Below, piece after piece: positions 1 to 9,778 of a stretch of 64,000 bases of DNA. Location: assembly GCA_014529385.2 (NCBI GenBank), contig CM043968.1, positions 128,432,018 through 128,496,017 on the forward strand, read 5' to 3'. Numbering within the stretch: the stretch's first letter is position 1; the number at the start of each line of letters is the position of its first letter. The translations under genes were made by a program, and so were the position numbers. The notes beneath the pieces are model-generated. The model worked only from the letters and a program-made list of their open reading frames with translations, had not been told where the DNA came from and made no database searches. This DNA comes from Adiantum capillus-veneris (taxonomy: Eukaryota; Streptophyta; Polypodiopsida; Polypodiales; Pteridaceae).

Positions 1-34
1 TGAAGAACCAAAAACCGATGCTCAAATTTCAGAA

Positions 35-1534
35 ATGAAAAATCAAAGAAGCACTTGGAAAGCTAGAAAGGCGCGTAGGAAGGCCAGGAAGAAACGAGAG
101 CAAACAGCCCTATCCAAGGAGTTGAAACATACAAAGAACAGATTGGAGCGGTTAGAGGATCTAGCTAGTTTAGGCTCACACACCACAACATCCATAGAAC
201 CCAAGGAAATAGCAGAGCCCAAAAGGGTAGGATCAGGAGGATCTTTACTGGCAGAGAAGGTAAACGAGCAGTTGGATGCACTACTAAAAGCTTATGAAGC
301 TCGACTTAAAAAGAACCAAACCCACGAGCAAAGGTGGATGACTTATCCATATGCAAAAATAGAAAAACAGAGATTGGATATGTGTAAAAAGATGATCGAG
401 ACGGCTCAATCATTGATGGAAGACCCGTTGGGTAAACCGGCAAATTGTCATGAAGCACCAGCTCCAACCCCTATCAAACCAACTTTAGAGAAACATGTGG
501 AAACAAAGGAAAGACTCACTAATGCCTATGAGTCCAGAGGAGAGCCTATCATAGTGCCAAATACCACCGATGGGGCAAGTGACGGGTTCCAGCCTAAAAT
601 ATTGGTAGAAATAGGTAAGGACTGAAACGGTCTAGACAATCTGTGGAAGCAAATCCGTGACGCCAATGAGGCTAATAGGATGAGTAACCACCTGAATAGC
701 ACGAGAAAAGAAAAGAATGTGATCTTACCTCCTATTGAATAATTTGAGGCAAGATCGCATATGAACTTTGAGATACATTCACAAGGGGGAGACCAAGGAT
801 CTATTAGTTCGGGGCACAACCAACCAAACTCTTTGAGAACTTTACCCTCTTACCTGGGAGAGTACGAAGCTAAGTCGGAAGTGAGAGCAATCCCATCTCA
901 AAGACTTTCTTCTAACAAGGTGATGGATTCGCAAGGATTGATTGAGTTGTTATCCACCCCGGTGGCATGCACAATCACGTTAGCAGAACTCCTAAGGTTA
1001 AGGCCAAACATGTGGACCACAATAGGAAAATGCCTAAAAAAATTTGGAGTGAAAGACCCCACCTTGAAGCTACAAGAAGGGATCAGAGAGTTGGACAGGC
1101 CTCAACTAAACACTAGGCCAGTCCCATTGAATAAGGTTGAAGAATATTGTGAGGGAGAAGACGGAAACACTACGCTACCAGTAGAATTCCAAGGAGTAGT
1201 TTCCAAAGCTATTCTTGACAGTGGAGCGGGAGTTGCTATTGCCACCAAAGAAATCTGAAAAAAATGGGGAAAACCAGCTTTGAGGGCTACCAGAATGAAA
1301 CTGCAATTGGCAGATGGGTTCATGGAGAAGCCTCTAGGACTCTTAGAAAAAGTAATTGTCACTTCGTGCGGAATCGAATATGAGCATACATTTGCAATAG
1401 TCGATTTCGACAAAAAGAAAAATTATGAGATTATCTTGGGACGACCATTCATGCGACAACTGAAGATGGTCCAAGATTGGGGTTATGACCACATATACCT
1501 CAGACATGGTGAGACAACAACTAAATACACCTGA
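35..1534 (+). pseudogene. Element A: gag-pol linker and first aspartic protease (Ty3/gypsy)
   Basis: One reading frame runs through this stretch, broken by three nonsense codons (TGA 623-625, TAA 740-742, TGA 1256-1258). The first ~200 residues are lysine- and glutamate-rich with a coiled-coil look and no recognised domain. The last ~130 residues are a retropepsin: a catalytic D-S-G-A at about 1218-1229 and, about 70 residues on, the IILGRPFMRQ motif that closes the fold. In a working element this protease would process the Gag-Pol polyprotein. The window starts inside the element, so Gag and the 5' LTR are not visible. The family call is secure from the order PR, RT, RNase H, IN; the N-terminal part is unassigned. 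Confidence 0.8.
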
Positions 1535-1569
1535 AAGACCATAGTTACAAAGATGTAAACCAAACACCA

Positions 1570-2738
1570 GTGGCAGAGTTTGATTCGGCTACAGTGGCAG
1601 GATCAAAACTACCAGCATGGTTAGGGCAACCAAAAGAGCTATTGATGTGCGGAGCTTCACATTGTGGAAGCTTAAGAAAAGAGGAATGCGTCTTAGAAAG
1701 AGCAATTGAGGACAAGGAGTATATTCCGGAACCTTTCCCTGAAGATGCCTTGGAACCTCTAGAATGGGAACACATACTGGCAACATTGGATGTCTGTACC
1801 ATTACCGACAGTCCAACAACAAATTTTGCGATAAGGATGGCTATGATGTGTTACCCTATTACATGGTAAGCATTGTACCAGAAAAAGAGACGGTAGGACC
1901 TCCAGAACAAGAAGAGTTTTACAACGCCTCTAAACAATTGGAAGTAAATGATGATGCAGATAATGAGTGTTCAGACACCTCAAGTGAGCGTGGAAATGAA
2001 GCCGAGAATATCAAGTTTTATGATTTTGCTAATCAGCACCCTAGACGCCAAGAACGCTATAGGAGGAAACGAGCAGGAAACAAAGCGAGAGAGAACCTGA
2101 TGCCCAGGATAAAAGGTAAAACTCACTATTTGATGCTTGTAAAAGCAGAGGATTGTGTAAAAGATCAAATATCAGAAAAATTCTCAAAAAATCGAATAGA
2201 ACGAACGCGAGAGGAAATAAAACAAGTACGAAAAGCTAAAACCGAAACAAAATCACAAAAATCTGAAAAATCAAAAAAAGAAACAACAAAAGACCAAGAG
2301 TGGACCAAATTGGAGCGTAAACAGGAATACCAAGAACTGAAACGGTCTCTGAGAGAGATATGGACTACTAAAGAAGATAGTGATGGTAAAGGGGAGTCTG
2401 AAAAGGGCAACATGAACGTACCATCACACTATCGGAAATTTACTATCCAAGACAGAAAAATCATCATGACACCACAAATCAGGGAGAGAACCCACCAAGA
2501 ATCTTACGATGGGCCTGAAAATGCAAAAACGATAGACCTCGCAGAACCAGGTGAAAAGCCTCAACCGGTCTATATAGCTAACGATTTCGATCCTGAGAAG
2601 GAAGAACAGCTAACACAACTTCTCAAGAAGTATAAAGATGTGTTCGCTTGGTCCTATAAAGACCTCAAAGGAGTTGATCCATTAATATGCCAACATATAA
2701 TTCCTTTGAAATTGGATGCAAAGGAGTTGATCCATTAA
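1570..2738 (+). pseudogene. Element A: charged linker between protease and RT
   Basis: Two overlapping frames (1570-1869 and 1764-2738) form a very hydrophilic K/E/R-rich segment between protease and reverse transcriptase. The end of the second frame contains the conserved pre-RT region (YKDVFAWSYKDLKGVDP), where plant Ty3/gypsy RT domains begin. It ends early because a 53-bp tandem duplication at about 2667-2775 shifts the frame. The frame before the duplication and the RT frame after it are the same once the extra 53 bases are discounted, so they were one ORF. The function of the charged linker is unknown. Confidence 0.7.
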
Positions 2739-2775
2739 TATGCCAACATATAATTCCTTTGAAATTGGATGCAAA
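2667..2775 (+). repeat. 53-bp tandem duplication that breaks the pol frame
   Basis: A block beginning AAAGGAGTTGATCCATT occurs at about 2667 and again at about 2720, giving a period of 53 bp with essentially identical copies. Because 53 is not a multiple of 3, it ends the upstream ORF at 2738 and puts the RT in another frame. The near-identity suggests a late event compared with the other damage in this element. Confidence 0.9.
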
Positions 2776-3604
2776 ACCTAGCAAACAACGTCCTTATACA
2801 TATAATGACACATTTGCTAAACGAATCAAAGAAGAGATTGATAAACTGATGGAAGCAGAATTCATCTATGAGATTGAACATACAGATTGGGTGTCACCCA
2901 TTGTGGTAGTTCCCAAAAAGAATGGAAAACTACGAGTGTGTGTCAACCTCAAGAAGGTGAATGCAGCAACCATAAGGGATAATTATCCCTTGCCAATTAC
3001 AGAACATGTACTTGAGCGAGTGGCCGGGAAACGGGCTTATTCCTTTCTGGATGGGTTTTCAGGATACAACCAACTGGCAATAGCAAGGGAGGATCAACAC
3101 AAAACAGCGTTTGCCACAGAATGGGGGATTTATGCATATCGAGTTATGCCATTTGGCTTAACTAATGCACTAGCAACTTTCCAGAGATTAATGACTCACG
3201 CTTTCAAGGAATACCTAAGAATATTCTTAGAAATTTACATGGATAACCTGTGTGTACACTCTCTTCTGCGAGAGGAACATATGGACCATTTGCAAAAGGT
3301 CTTTGAAAAGTGCAGGACATATCGAATCTATCTTAACCAGGAAAAGTGTGTATTTATGGTTAAGCAAGGACAAATCTTAGGACACATTGTCTCAAGAAAT
3401 GGCATAACCACAGACCTAGACAAATTCAAAGTCATTGTAGACCTGCCCCGGCCTACTAATGTGAAACAAGTGCAATCCTTCATGGGACACTGCGGATATT
3501 ATCGAAGATTCATATACATGTATGCGGTTATCGCACAACCTTTGTATCATTTTCTAGTCAATTCGAGTGGACCGAGGAGTGTGAAACTTCATTCCAAAAG
3601 CTAA
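2723..3604 (+). pseudogene. Element A: reverse transcriptase (Ty3/gypsy)
   Basis: This is a Ty3/gypsy RT. In order it shows the fingers region (WVSPIVVVPKKNGKLRVCVN), SFLDGFSGYNQLAIA, the MPFGLTNALATFQ motif, the catalytic turn at about 3236-3250, and the thumb (LGHIVS, then SFMGHCGYYRRFI). The catalytic turn reads YMDN instead of YMDD, so the second Asp is Asn; together with the upstream frame break this makes the enzyme very unlikely to work. The ORF ends at a frameshift near 3600 where the connection to RNase H begins. A diverged copy of the thumb lies on the minus strand at 42.9-43.2 kb. Confidence 0.92.
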
Positions 3605-4203
3605 AGGAAAACCTTATATCAGAACCTATACTAAAGGCACCAGATTGGGAAAAGATATTCCATGTGCACATTGATGCTTTAGCATATGTCATTGGAAGTA
3701 TTCTAGCTCAACCTGGAGACGGAACAATGGATTTTCCGGTTTTCTATGCGAGCCGACAGTTAAACAGTGCAGAAAATAACTACACAACCACTGAGAGGGA
3801 AGGGTTAGGAATGATTTATGTTGTAAAGAAATTTCGGCATTATTTGCTTGCAAACAAATTTTTGTTCTTCACATATCATCAAGCTCTTTTGTACCTAGTA
3901 AATAAACCTTGCAATACAAGGAGAATCGTACGCTGGTTTATTATATTGCTAGAATTTGACTTCACAGTGGTGGTCAAAAAGGGTAAAACCCATCTACGAG
4001 TAGATCATCTTTCAAGGATACACAACGGGGAAGCTCCTGAAGGAGTAGATGATGACATACAGATGCTTACCTTTTCAACATTGAAATGGTACCCAAATGG
4101 TCTCAGGAAATTGTTAGCATCCTTTCCTTCGGAAGTGAGTTTGATAATACGGAATACAGATCCAAACAGCAAACAATTCGACAAACAAAAAACTTCCAGT
4201 TGA
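3602..4203 (+). pseudogene. Element A: RNase H domain
   Basis: The segment continues from the RT in a shifted frame. It shows the RNase H signatures HIDALAYVIGSILAQPG, FYASRQLNSAENNYTTTEREGLGMIY and LLEFDFTVVVKKGKTH, then a DHLSRIHNG-type end. In a live element it removes the RNA strand of the RNA-DNA hybrid. The usual first Asp context (VxxDAS) is altered to HIDALA but the Asp is present. The homologous part of the second copy is at 42.49-42.86 kb on minus. Confidence 0.85.
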
Positions 4204-5092
4204 TAGCAGTACGGCTGTATCATCTTGAATCTGACCTAATCCTACGATTATGTATAAATCCGGAAGAATTCGTGTGCTACCTTGAAGAGGCACATGTCCA
4301 GGGTTATGCATTTCATTGTTCAACAGTGAAAACACACCAGAGACTGAAACAGTTAGGGGTTTATTGGCCAACTATATATGCGGATACACATTCTTATGTT
4401 ACCAATTGTACTATATGTAGTGCCAAACGACCAGTGGATCACGCAACTTTGTTTCAGGTAAACATAGCACCTGCATGGAGTCAATATATCATTGACTTCT
4501 TAACCACTAGGACGTTCCCTGAGAACATCACAAGAGAACGGGAAAAAGCTATAGAGATGGAAGCACGTGACTTTCAGTTAATTGGGAACCAACTCTATAA
4601 GCGGGGAAAGGACAATCAACTTAGAATCTGTGCAAGTGAGAATACCTGTTGATTCTAGAACATGCACATAGCGGAATAAGTGGAGGCCATTTTTTGGGCG
4701 ATAAGATGGCAAAAATTGTCTTAACCGCCGCAGGAATTTGGTGGCCTACATTGCACATGGATGCCGAAGAGTTTGTAAAGCATTGTGATGCATGTCAATG
4801 CACCAAGATACCAATAAAAAGAGATGAGATGCCATTACGGCCAATGATGGGGACAAGAGAATTTGAAAAATGGGGCATTGATTTTGTGGGACCTATATCA
4901 CCCCCTATATATCGCACTCATACCCAATATATAATTGTGGCTACAGACTATCTCACAAAATGGGTCGAAGCCAAAGCAACACAAAAAGCTGATGCACTCA
5001 CCACGGCACAGTTTTTGTATGAGAATGTATTTGTACGTTACGGGTTACCAATAGAAATTGTCAGTGATCGTGGAAACACACTTTCTCAATGA
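4204..5092 (+). pseudogene. Element A: duplicated integrase zinc finger and start of core
   Basis: Two integrase N-terminal HHCC-type modules occur one after the other. The first (about 4280-4430) reads EEAHVQGYAFHCSTVKTH, then GVYWPTIYADTHSYVTNCTICSAK. A ~50-residue linker follows, then the second (about 4655-4810), LEHAHSGISGGHFLGDK, then IWWPTLHMDAEEFVKHCDACQC. The core follows with its first catalytic Asp in KWGIDFVGPI and the second in EIVSDRGN. The two modules are in different frames (break near 4650). The second copy of this element on minus (41.3-42.2 kb) shows both modules in the same order, so the doubled finger belongs to the lineage and is not a local accident. Confidence 0.8.
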
Positions 5093-5726
5093 ATTCATTG
5101 AATATCTGCTAGAGGAATTCATGGTCATACATAGGAAATCAGCACCATACCATCCATAGGCCAATGGGCAAGCTGAGGCCACAAATAAAACACTATGCAC
5201 GGTTCTCACTAAAATAGTGTCAGAATCACGAACAGATTGGGATCAGCAGCTACACTCAACACTATGGGCATACAGGGTAGCTTACAAAACATCAATAGGA
5301 AAAACACCATACAACATGGTGTTTGGCCTAAATGCTATACTACCCATAGAGTTTTTAATCCCAACTCTATGAGTAGCAACAAGCTTGGAATGGACAGGGC
5401 ATGAACTCTCTTCAAGGATTGATGATCTTGAAAAGCTAGATGAACTCCGCTTACGAGCTGTCGCTTCAATCTATGCTAAAAAGAGAAGACAAAAGGAATT
5501 TTTTGACAAACATGTGCGTACCAAAGAGTTCAAAACAGGTGATTACGTACTTGTTTATACCTTGAAGCAACATGCCAAGAAACTTAAAAAGCGAGGGATA
5601 GGACCATTTGTGATTAGTGATCTATCACAAAGTGGAGCTGTCAAGCTTGCTACATTAGCAGGTGAAGAAATGCCAAACTGGATTAGTGGATGTCGACTGA
5701 GGAGGTATCATCTACCACTCACATAG
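5093..5726 (+). pseudogene. Element A: integrase core end and C-terminal domain
   Basis: After a frameshift at about 5090 the core continues (EFIEYLLEEFMVIHRKSAPYH, a stop, then NGQAEATNKTLCTVLTK), which contains the third catalytic residue, Glu, near 5175. A second stop lies near 5370. The ORF from 5385 to 5726 holds the C-terminal DNA-binding region (EFFDKHVRTKEFKTGDYVLVY). All three D-D-E residues are therefore present, but the reading frame is broken. Confidence 0.85.
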
Positions 5727-5729
5727 GAG

Positions 5730-6255
5730 ATGCTCCAACAAATTCATCAAGGAAAAACAGAGAGTACGGGAGGAAGCTCAAGCCGAAGCACAAGAACGCA
5801 TTGCAAAAAGACGGCTTCTACGACAACAACAACAAAGTGGGACACCATTGCGAATCAATGCCATTCGACTGACGCAGCTGAAGGAGGAAACAATGGAGCC
5901 ACTAATTACGGTAAAAATGGGCAGCAATCAAGTTGAATCAACAGCATTGCTTGATTCGGGAGCTCAAGCAAATTTGATCTCTTACGGGTTATACCAACAG
6001 CTCAAAGTCACAAGTCAACTTCATCCTACTCCTCAAGTGCTGGAAAGTAGCACATCACACCCATTGAAAACATTGGGATGGACTATAATTGCATGTACAG
6101 ATACATCAATATATTTATCCACACAAATTCTATGTGGTGACAGATGAAAGCACACAACACCAAATGATGCTAGGGCAACCTTGGCAAAAATCATACAATG
6201 TGCAGATAGATTGGAAAGAAAAGGCGGTCAAAATGCAACATGAACATGAACAATA
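5730..6255 (+). pseudogene. Element A: second retropepsin-like domain downstream of integrase
   Basis: A second aspartic-protease-like domain sits after the integrase. A basic, glutamine-rich lead-in (…RRLLRQQQQSGTPLRINA) precedes MEPLITVKMGSNQVES at 5893, then the catalytic motif ALLDSGAQANLIS at about 5947-5985. One frameshift near 6120 separates this from KFYVVTDESTQHQMMLGQPW, the psi-loop motif expected at the C-terminal side of a retropepsin, which ends at a stop near 6254. The ATG at 5893 is the first in this frame. It differs from the first protease (about 1218-1490), so it is not a simple duplication of it. It could be a captured retroelement protease or a lineage-specific accessory domain. 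Confidence 0.72.
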
Positions 6256-6256
6256 G

Positions 6257-6982
6257 GTGATAGCTTTTGCTCAGAAATACAAGCATGATCAACTGCAAGC
6301 CATGCAATCACTGAAAACAAAGCCAAAAGCACAAATGCCATCAAAGAACAACAGGAAACCCGAGACCAAAAATCAGGTAAAAGCCAACCATACTACTTAC
6401 AGACAGATGAAGTCAACGGCCACAATGCAAAAATCTAGGCTACCAAAACAAGGTAAACAAGTATGGATGCGGAAGGATAGAAATGCAATGGCGGAAAAAC
6501 AACAATGTAACAAACGGATTCCAACAAAGTAGACGGTTCAACCCCAAACCAAGGGCATAAAACAGATGTGGATACCAAAGAAAATGCTTAGCAATAATCC
6601 AAATGTCACTCACATTTGGATACCAAAGCAAAAGCAAAAGGAACAACCTCCCGTACAAACAACAATGGAAGGCAGACAGCGGCATTTCAAAAAGGGAAAC
6701 CGACATATGTGGATGCCGATGAAAGACAAACCAGTGGAAAACAAGAAAGAGCCAAACCGTCTACAAAAATCGGCAGCAACAAAATACCAATGGAAACCCA
6801 AGGCCATAAGGCCCATAGCCATTACATCCCAGCCAATTCTATCCTTAGACATAGCTACGACTCCATCAACAATGGCGGCAAAGCAATTGCCTCTTGCCAA
6901 AAAGACAATTAAACAGAGAGCAATAGAGTTACATCTGTTACTTGCAAAGAAAGCAGGAAACCTCGACGGCAAATGCCAATAA
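6257..6982 (+). pseudogene. Element A: K/Q/P-rich tail with repeated W-x-P-K motifs
   Basis: Overlapping frames encode a low-complexity basic tail in which short tryptophan motifs recur: QVWMRKD, MWIPKK, IWIPKQ, MWMPMK, YQWKPK. I do not recognise a domain. It follows the second protease-like domain and precedes the polypurine tract at 7149, so it lies in the post-integrase accessory region. The frame is broken several times. A nucleic-acid-binding role would fit the composition, but that is a guess. Confidence 0.45.
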
Positions 6983-7148
6983 GCATCTTGCTTATTCCCT
7001 TCTCTTGCACAGCATTAATTTTTCCATGCATTGACCGAGTATGCATAAAGTAGGGCCACATTAATCGGCCAGGCATTAGCACAACGTTTTCAACCTATGC
7101 ACGGCACCTACTCCAAGGCGATACCTTGTCGTCCAGAGGACTCCATCT

Positions 7149-7162
7149 AGGAGGGGGGGAGG
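7149..7162 (+). promoter_or_regulatory. Polypurine tract of element A
   Basis: AGGAGGGGGGGAGG lies after the last coding traces, where the plus-strand primer of an LTR retrotransposon sits just before its 3' LTR. The sequence after it does not begin with a clean TG, so the LTR start is uncertain. Confidence 0.55.
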
Positions 7163-8700
7163 CATTCTAGAGGCACTCTCAAATGCGGAACCAATGACAG
7201 AAATAGCAAAAAAGGGCATGATTTTCGACTATTTTAAGGGTTGTTGTTTGATTGCGAAATTTTTTGGAGTAACCCAAGTACATATGCCCTTATACAACAT
7301 AAAGCTATAGGTATATGGGACCAAACGCCAAATCAAGCCCCTAGGTGTGTGTATATAAGTAGAAATAGCCATTTTTCAGGCAAAATATTGGTAAAACAGA
7401 GAAATCCGACCATAAAAAATTGCATGTGAGTGTATATAATGTGGTGCAGTGATGTTTGTGATTTATTATGATTTTTGGGGATTTTCTGGGTTTGATTTGC
7501 TATTTTCCTTTTAATTTTGCTAATTTTCGGCAGAAAAACTTCAAAAATACAAAAAGCAGGTGAAAAACAGTCGTAATGAAAAACAAGAAATATGGGGATG
7601 ACCAGTGACTATAGGAAAACCTATGGTACAATGGGGGTGCAATTATGAGACTGGAGCGGAAAGCGTGTTTTGGCCACGTTTTGACCGAAATGCCAAATTT
7701 CTGGTAAACAGAGCAAATGGAGTCCAAATCAAGAAATTTTTGAGCCTAAACCGCATCTCGCAAGAAGATAGGTGCACATGTCGAATTTCATGAAAAGTGG
7801 TTCGGGGACCCTCATTATAAGAAATTTTCACCCCATTTTTAGCTCATTCTCACTATTGACTTTGTGGAGAGAGCTTCTGCCACCTAGAGCGGATCGACCT
7901 TCCAGCAGCTTCTACGACGCGTACGTCTACCCGACCAGCTCCAGACATGAGAGGTAGGCTCACCACCTTGAGCTTTTCGCGCATGTTTGTCATTATGTCA
8001 TGAAAACTAGCGTAGGGGTCACACACAAAGCGAGCGGTAGAGACCTACAAGTAGAGACGGCGGCCTAACGGCTAACCCGAAAGCAACAAGACTTCATCGG
8101 CAGCTTACCCTAGTCTAGGAGACCAGTCCTGGATAACCAAAAGCAGTGGGAAACCATCGGGAAAAACCCTAATTCACAGAAACCCGCAAGAGGCCACCAA
8201 ATGGAAAATCGGCGAAACGGCGACCAAATGCTACCAAAATTCATGGGTAGGAGCATCTCGACATGCTCGACAAGTCTATATGACCCGCATGACCAAAAAG
8301 TGACCTGAAGCAGCACTAAACCTCAGAAACGGCATCAAACACACAAAGCGTCAAAATGCACTTGCGGCCAAACCGCAAGTCCGTTTGTCACCAAACTTCA
8401 CGAGCGGCTTTCTTAGACCATCAACAACCAAGTCCTATGGTGGTAGACCACCACAAATCATCAAAGGTATGTAAACGCAACCACGGGTGCTTCTAGAGAG
8501 ACAAATTGCCAAATAGAGCTCCGGTGAAGCCAAAGTCGACGAAAACCATACGGCAAGGATCCCCAAGGGATCGGGAAGCTATGAGACCAACATCGAGAAA
8601 TTTCATCGCCAAAAAGCACTCCAAAAGTCATAAAATGGCTCGGAGGCTCTGAAGTCCACACAGGGAGTTATACTCTATCCATTTGACTTTTTTGTTGAAA
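7163..8700 (+). other. Non-coding: probable LTR/leader sequence of elements A and B
   Basis: No gene is recognisable here. The stretch begins after a polypurine tract and has a TATA-like GTGTATATAAGTAG near 7340-7355, so part of it may be the 3' LTR of element A. The end of such an LTR could not be fixed because the 5' partner lies outside the window. The later part leads into the palindrome repeats of element B. Confidence 0.35.
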
Positions 8701-8765
8701 TTAAGCTCAAAAGGGACTTAGGGGGGCAAAGGGCAAGCACTGGCAGCACTGAAAAAATCACCAGG

Positions 8766-9613
8766 AGACATCCTACGCGTAAGATGTCTCAAGGGCACTT
8801 TTTGGCACAGACTCCAACATTTTTTGTCATGCACATGTTCTGAATGACATTTACAAGCCATACACCAAGTTTCATCACATTTGGACCAAGTTTGACCTCA
8901 TATGCATGGAAAAACACAAAGTTACGGCATAGAGGCAATAATGGGCCAAAGACCTACCAACACATTCACCAACACATCAGCAAAAAATATGTGGGGTCAG
9001 GGAGAAAAAATGATGAAATAGACATCCTATGCATAGGATGTCTAATGGACCTTTTTGGCTTGCAAAGGATGTTTCATCATTCCAAATCTAATTACCTCAT
9101 CATCAAGAGCCCATATGTCAAGTCTAAAGCAATTCTAATCACTTTTCACCCCCAACACCTTCAAGATACACTTTTTGAGCCCTAAAACACCTCACAGAGC
9201 CCTACAAGCTTCAAATCTTGTCCAAATTCAAATCCAAGAACATGGCCATGTTCCATAGGCCAAGGACAACCCACAAAACAAGTTTCATGTCATTTTGATG
9301 AAAAAGACATCCTACGCGTAGGATATCTCAAGCATAAATTTAGCCTTATGTGCAAAGAATGACATCATGAGAGCCAATACCATGGTGCAATGAGCCCATA
9401 TACCAATTTTCAACCCATTTGGACATCAATTGCTACCTATGATGGACATTCTACCCAAATTGTGACCTAAAGCCTGAATCAGCCCAAAAATCCATTTTTT
9501 TGATATCCAAATTCAAATCCAAGCCTATAGCCATGTTCCATGAGCCTTACACTACCTGCATGTCAAATATGAACCAATTCTGATGAAAAAGACATCCTAC
9601 GCGTAGGATGTCT
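8766..9613. repeat. Four-copy array of a 24-bp palindrome (period about 285 bp)
   Basis: A 24-bp palindrome (half site AGACATCCTACG followed by its reverse complement) occurs at 8766-8789, 9020-9043, 9305-9328 and 9590-9613, spaced 254, 285 and 285 bp. The copies at 9020 and 9590 are perfect; the other two have one mismatch. The copy at 9020 has TATGCATA where others have TACGCGTA, so symmetry is kept. Most copies are preceded by TGATGAAAWA, and a TTTTTGGC-like string follows about 10 bp later. The sequence between copies is poorly conserved. The array lies in the leader just upstream of ORFX (start 9779). Confidence 0.9.
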
Positions 9614-9778
9614 AGATGGAAATTTTTGGCCAAATTTGCACTGTGAGCACATGCACAGCTTCACAAGTTCCTTTTAGGCTGTAATTTCAATTTTCAAGTC
9701 ATTTGGATAAGTAAAACTCAGTTTCGCAGCTAATATGGAAAAAACGCTAACTTTGGATTACTGAGTGCAACAGGATCT

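Noticed and set aside
7149-7162. Reading this G-rich tract as a central polypurine tract of one single 14-kb element
   Set aside because: Possible, but it directly follows the last pol traces as a terminal tract does; kept as an open hypothesis only.
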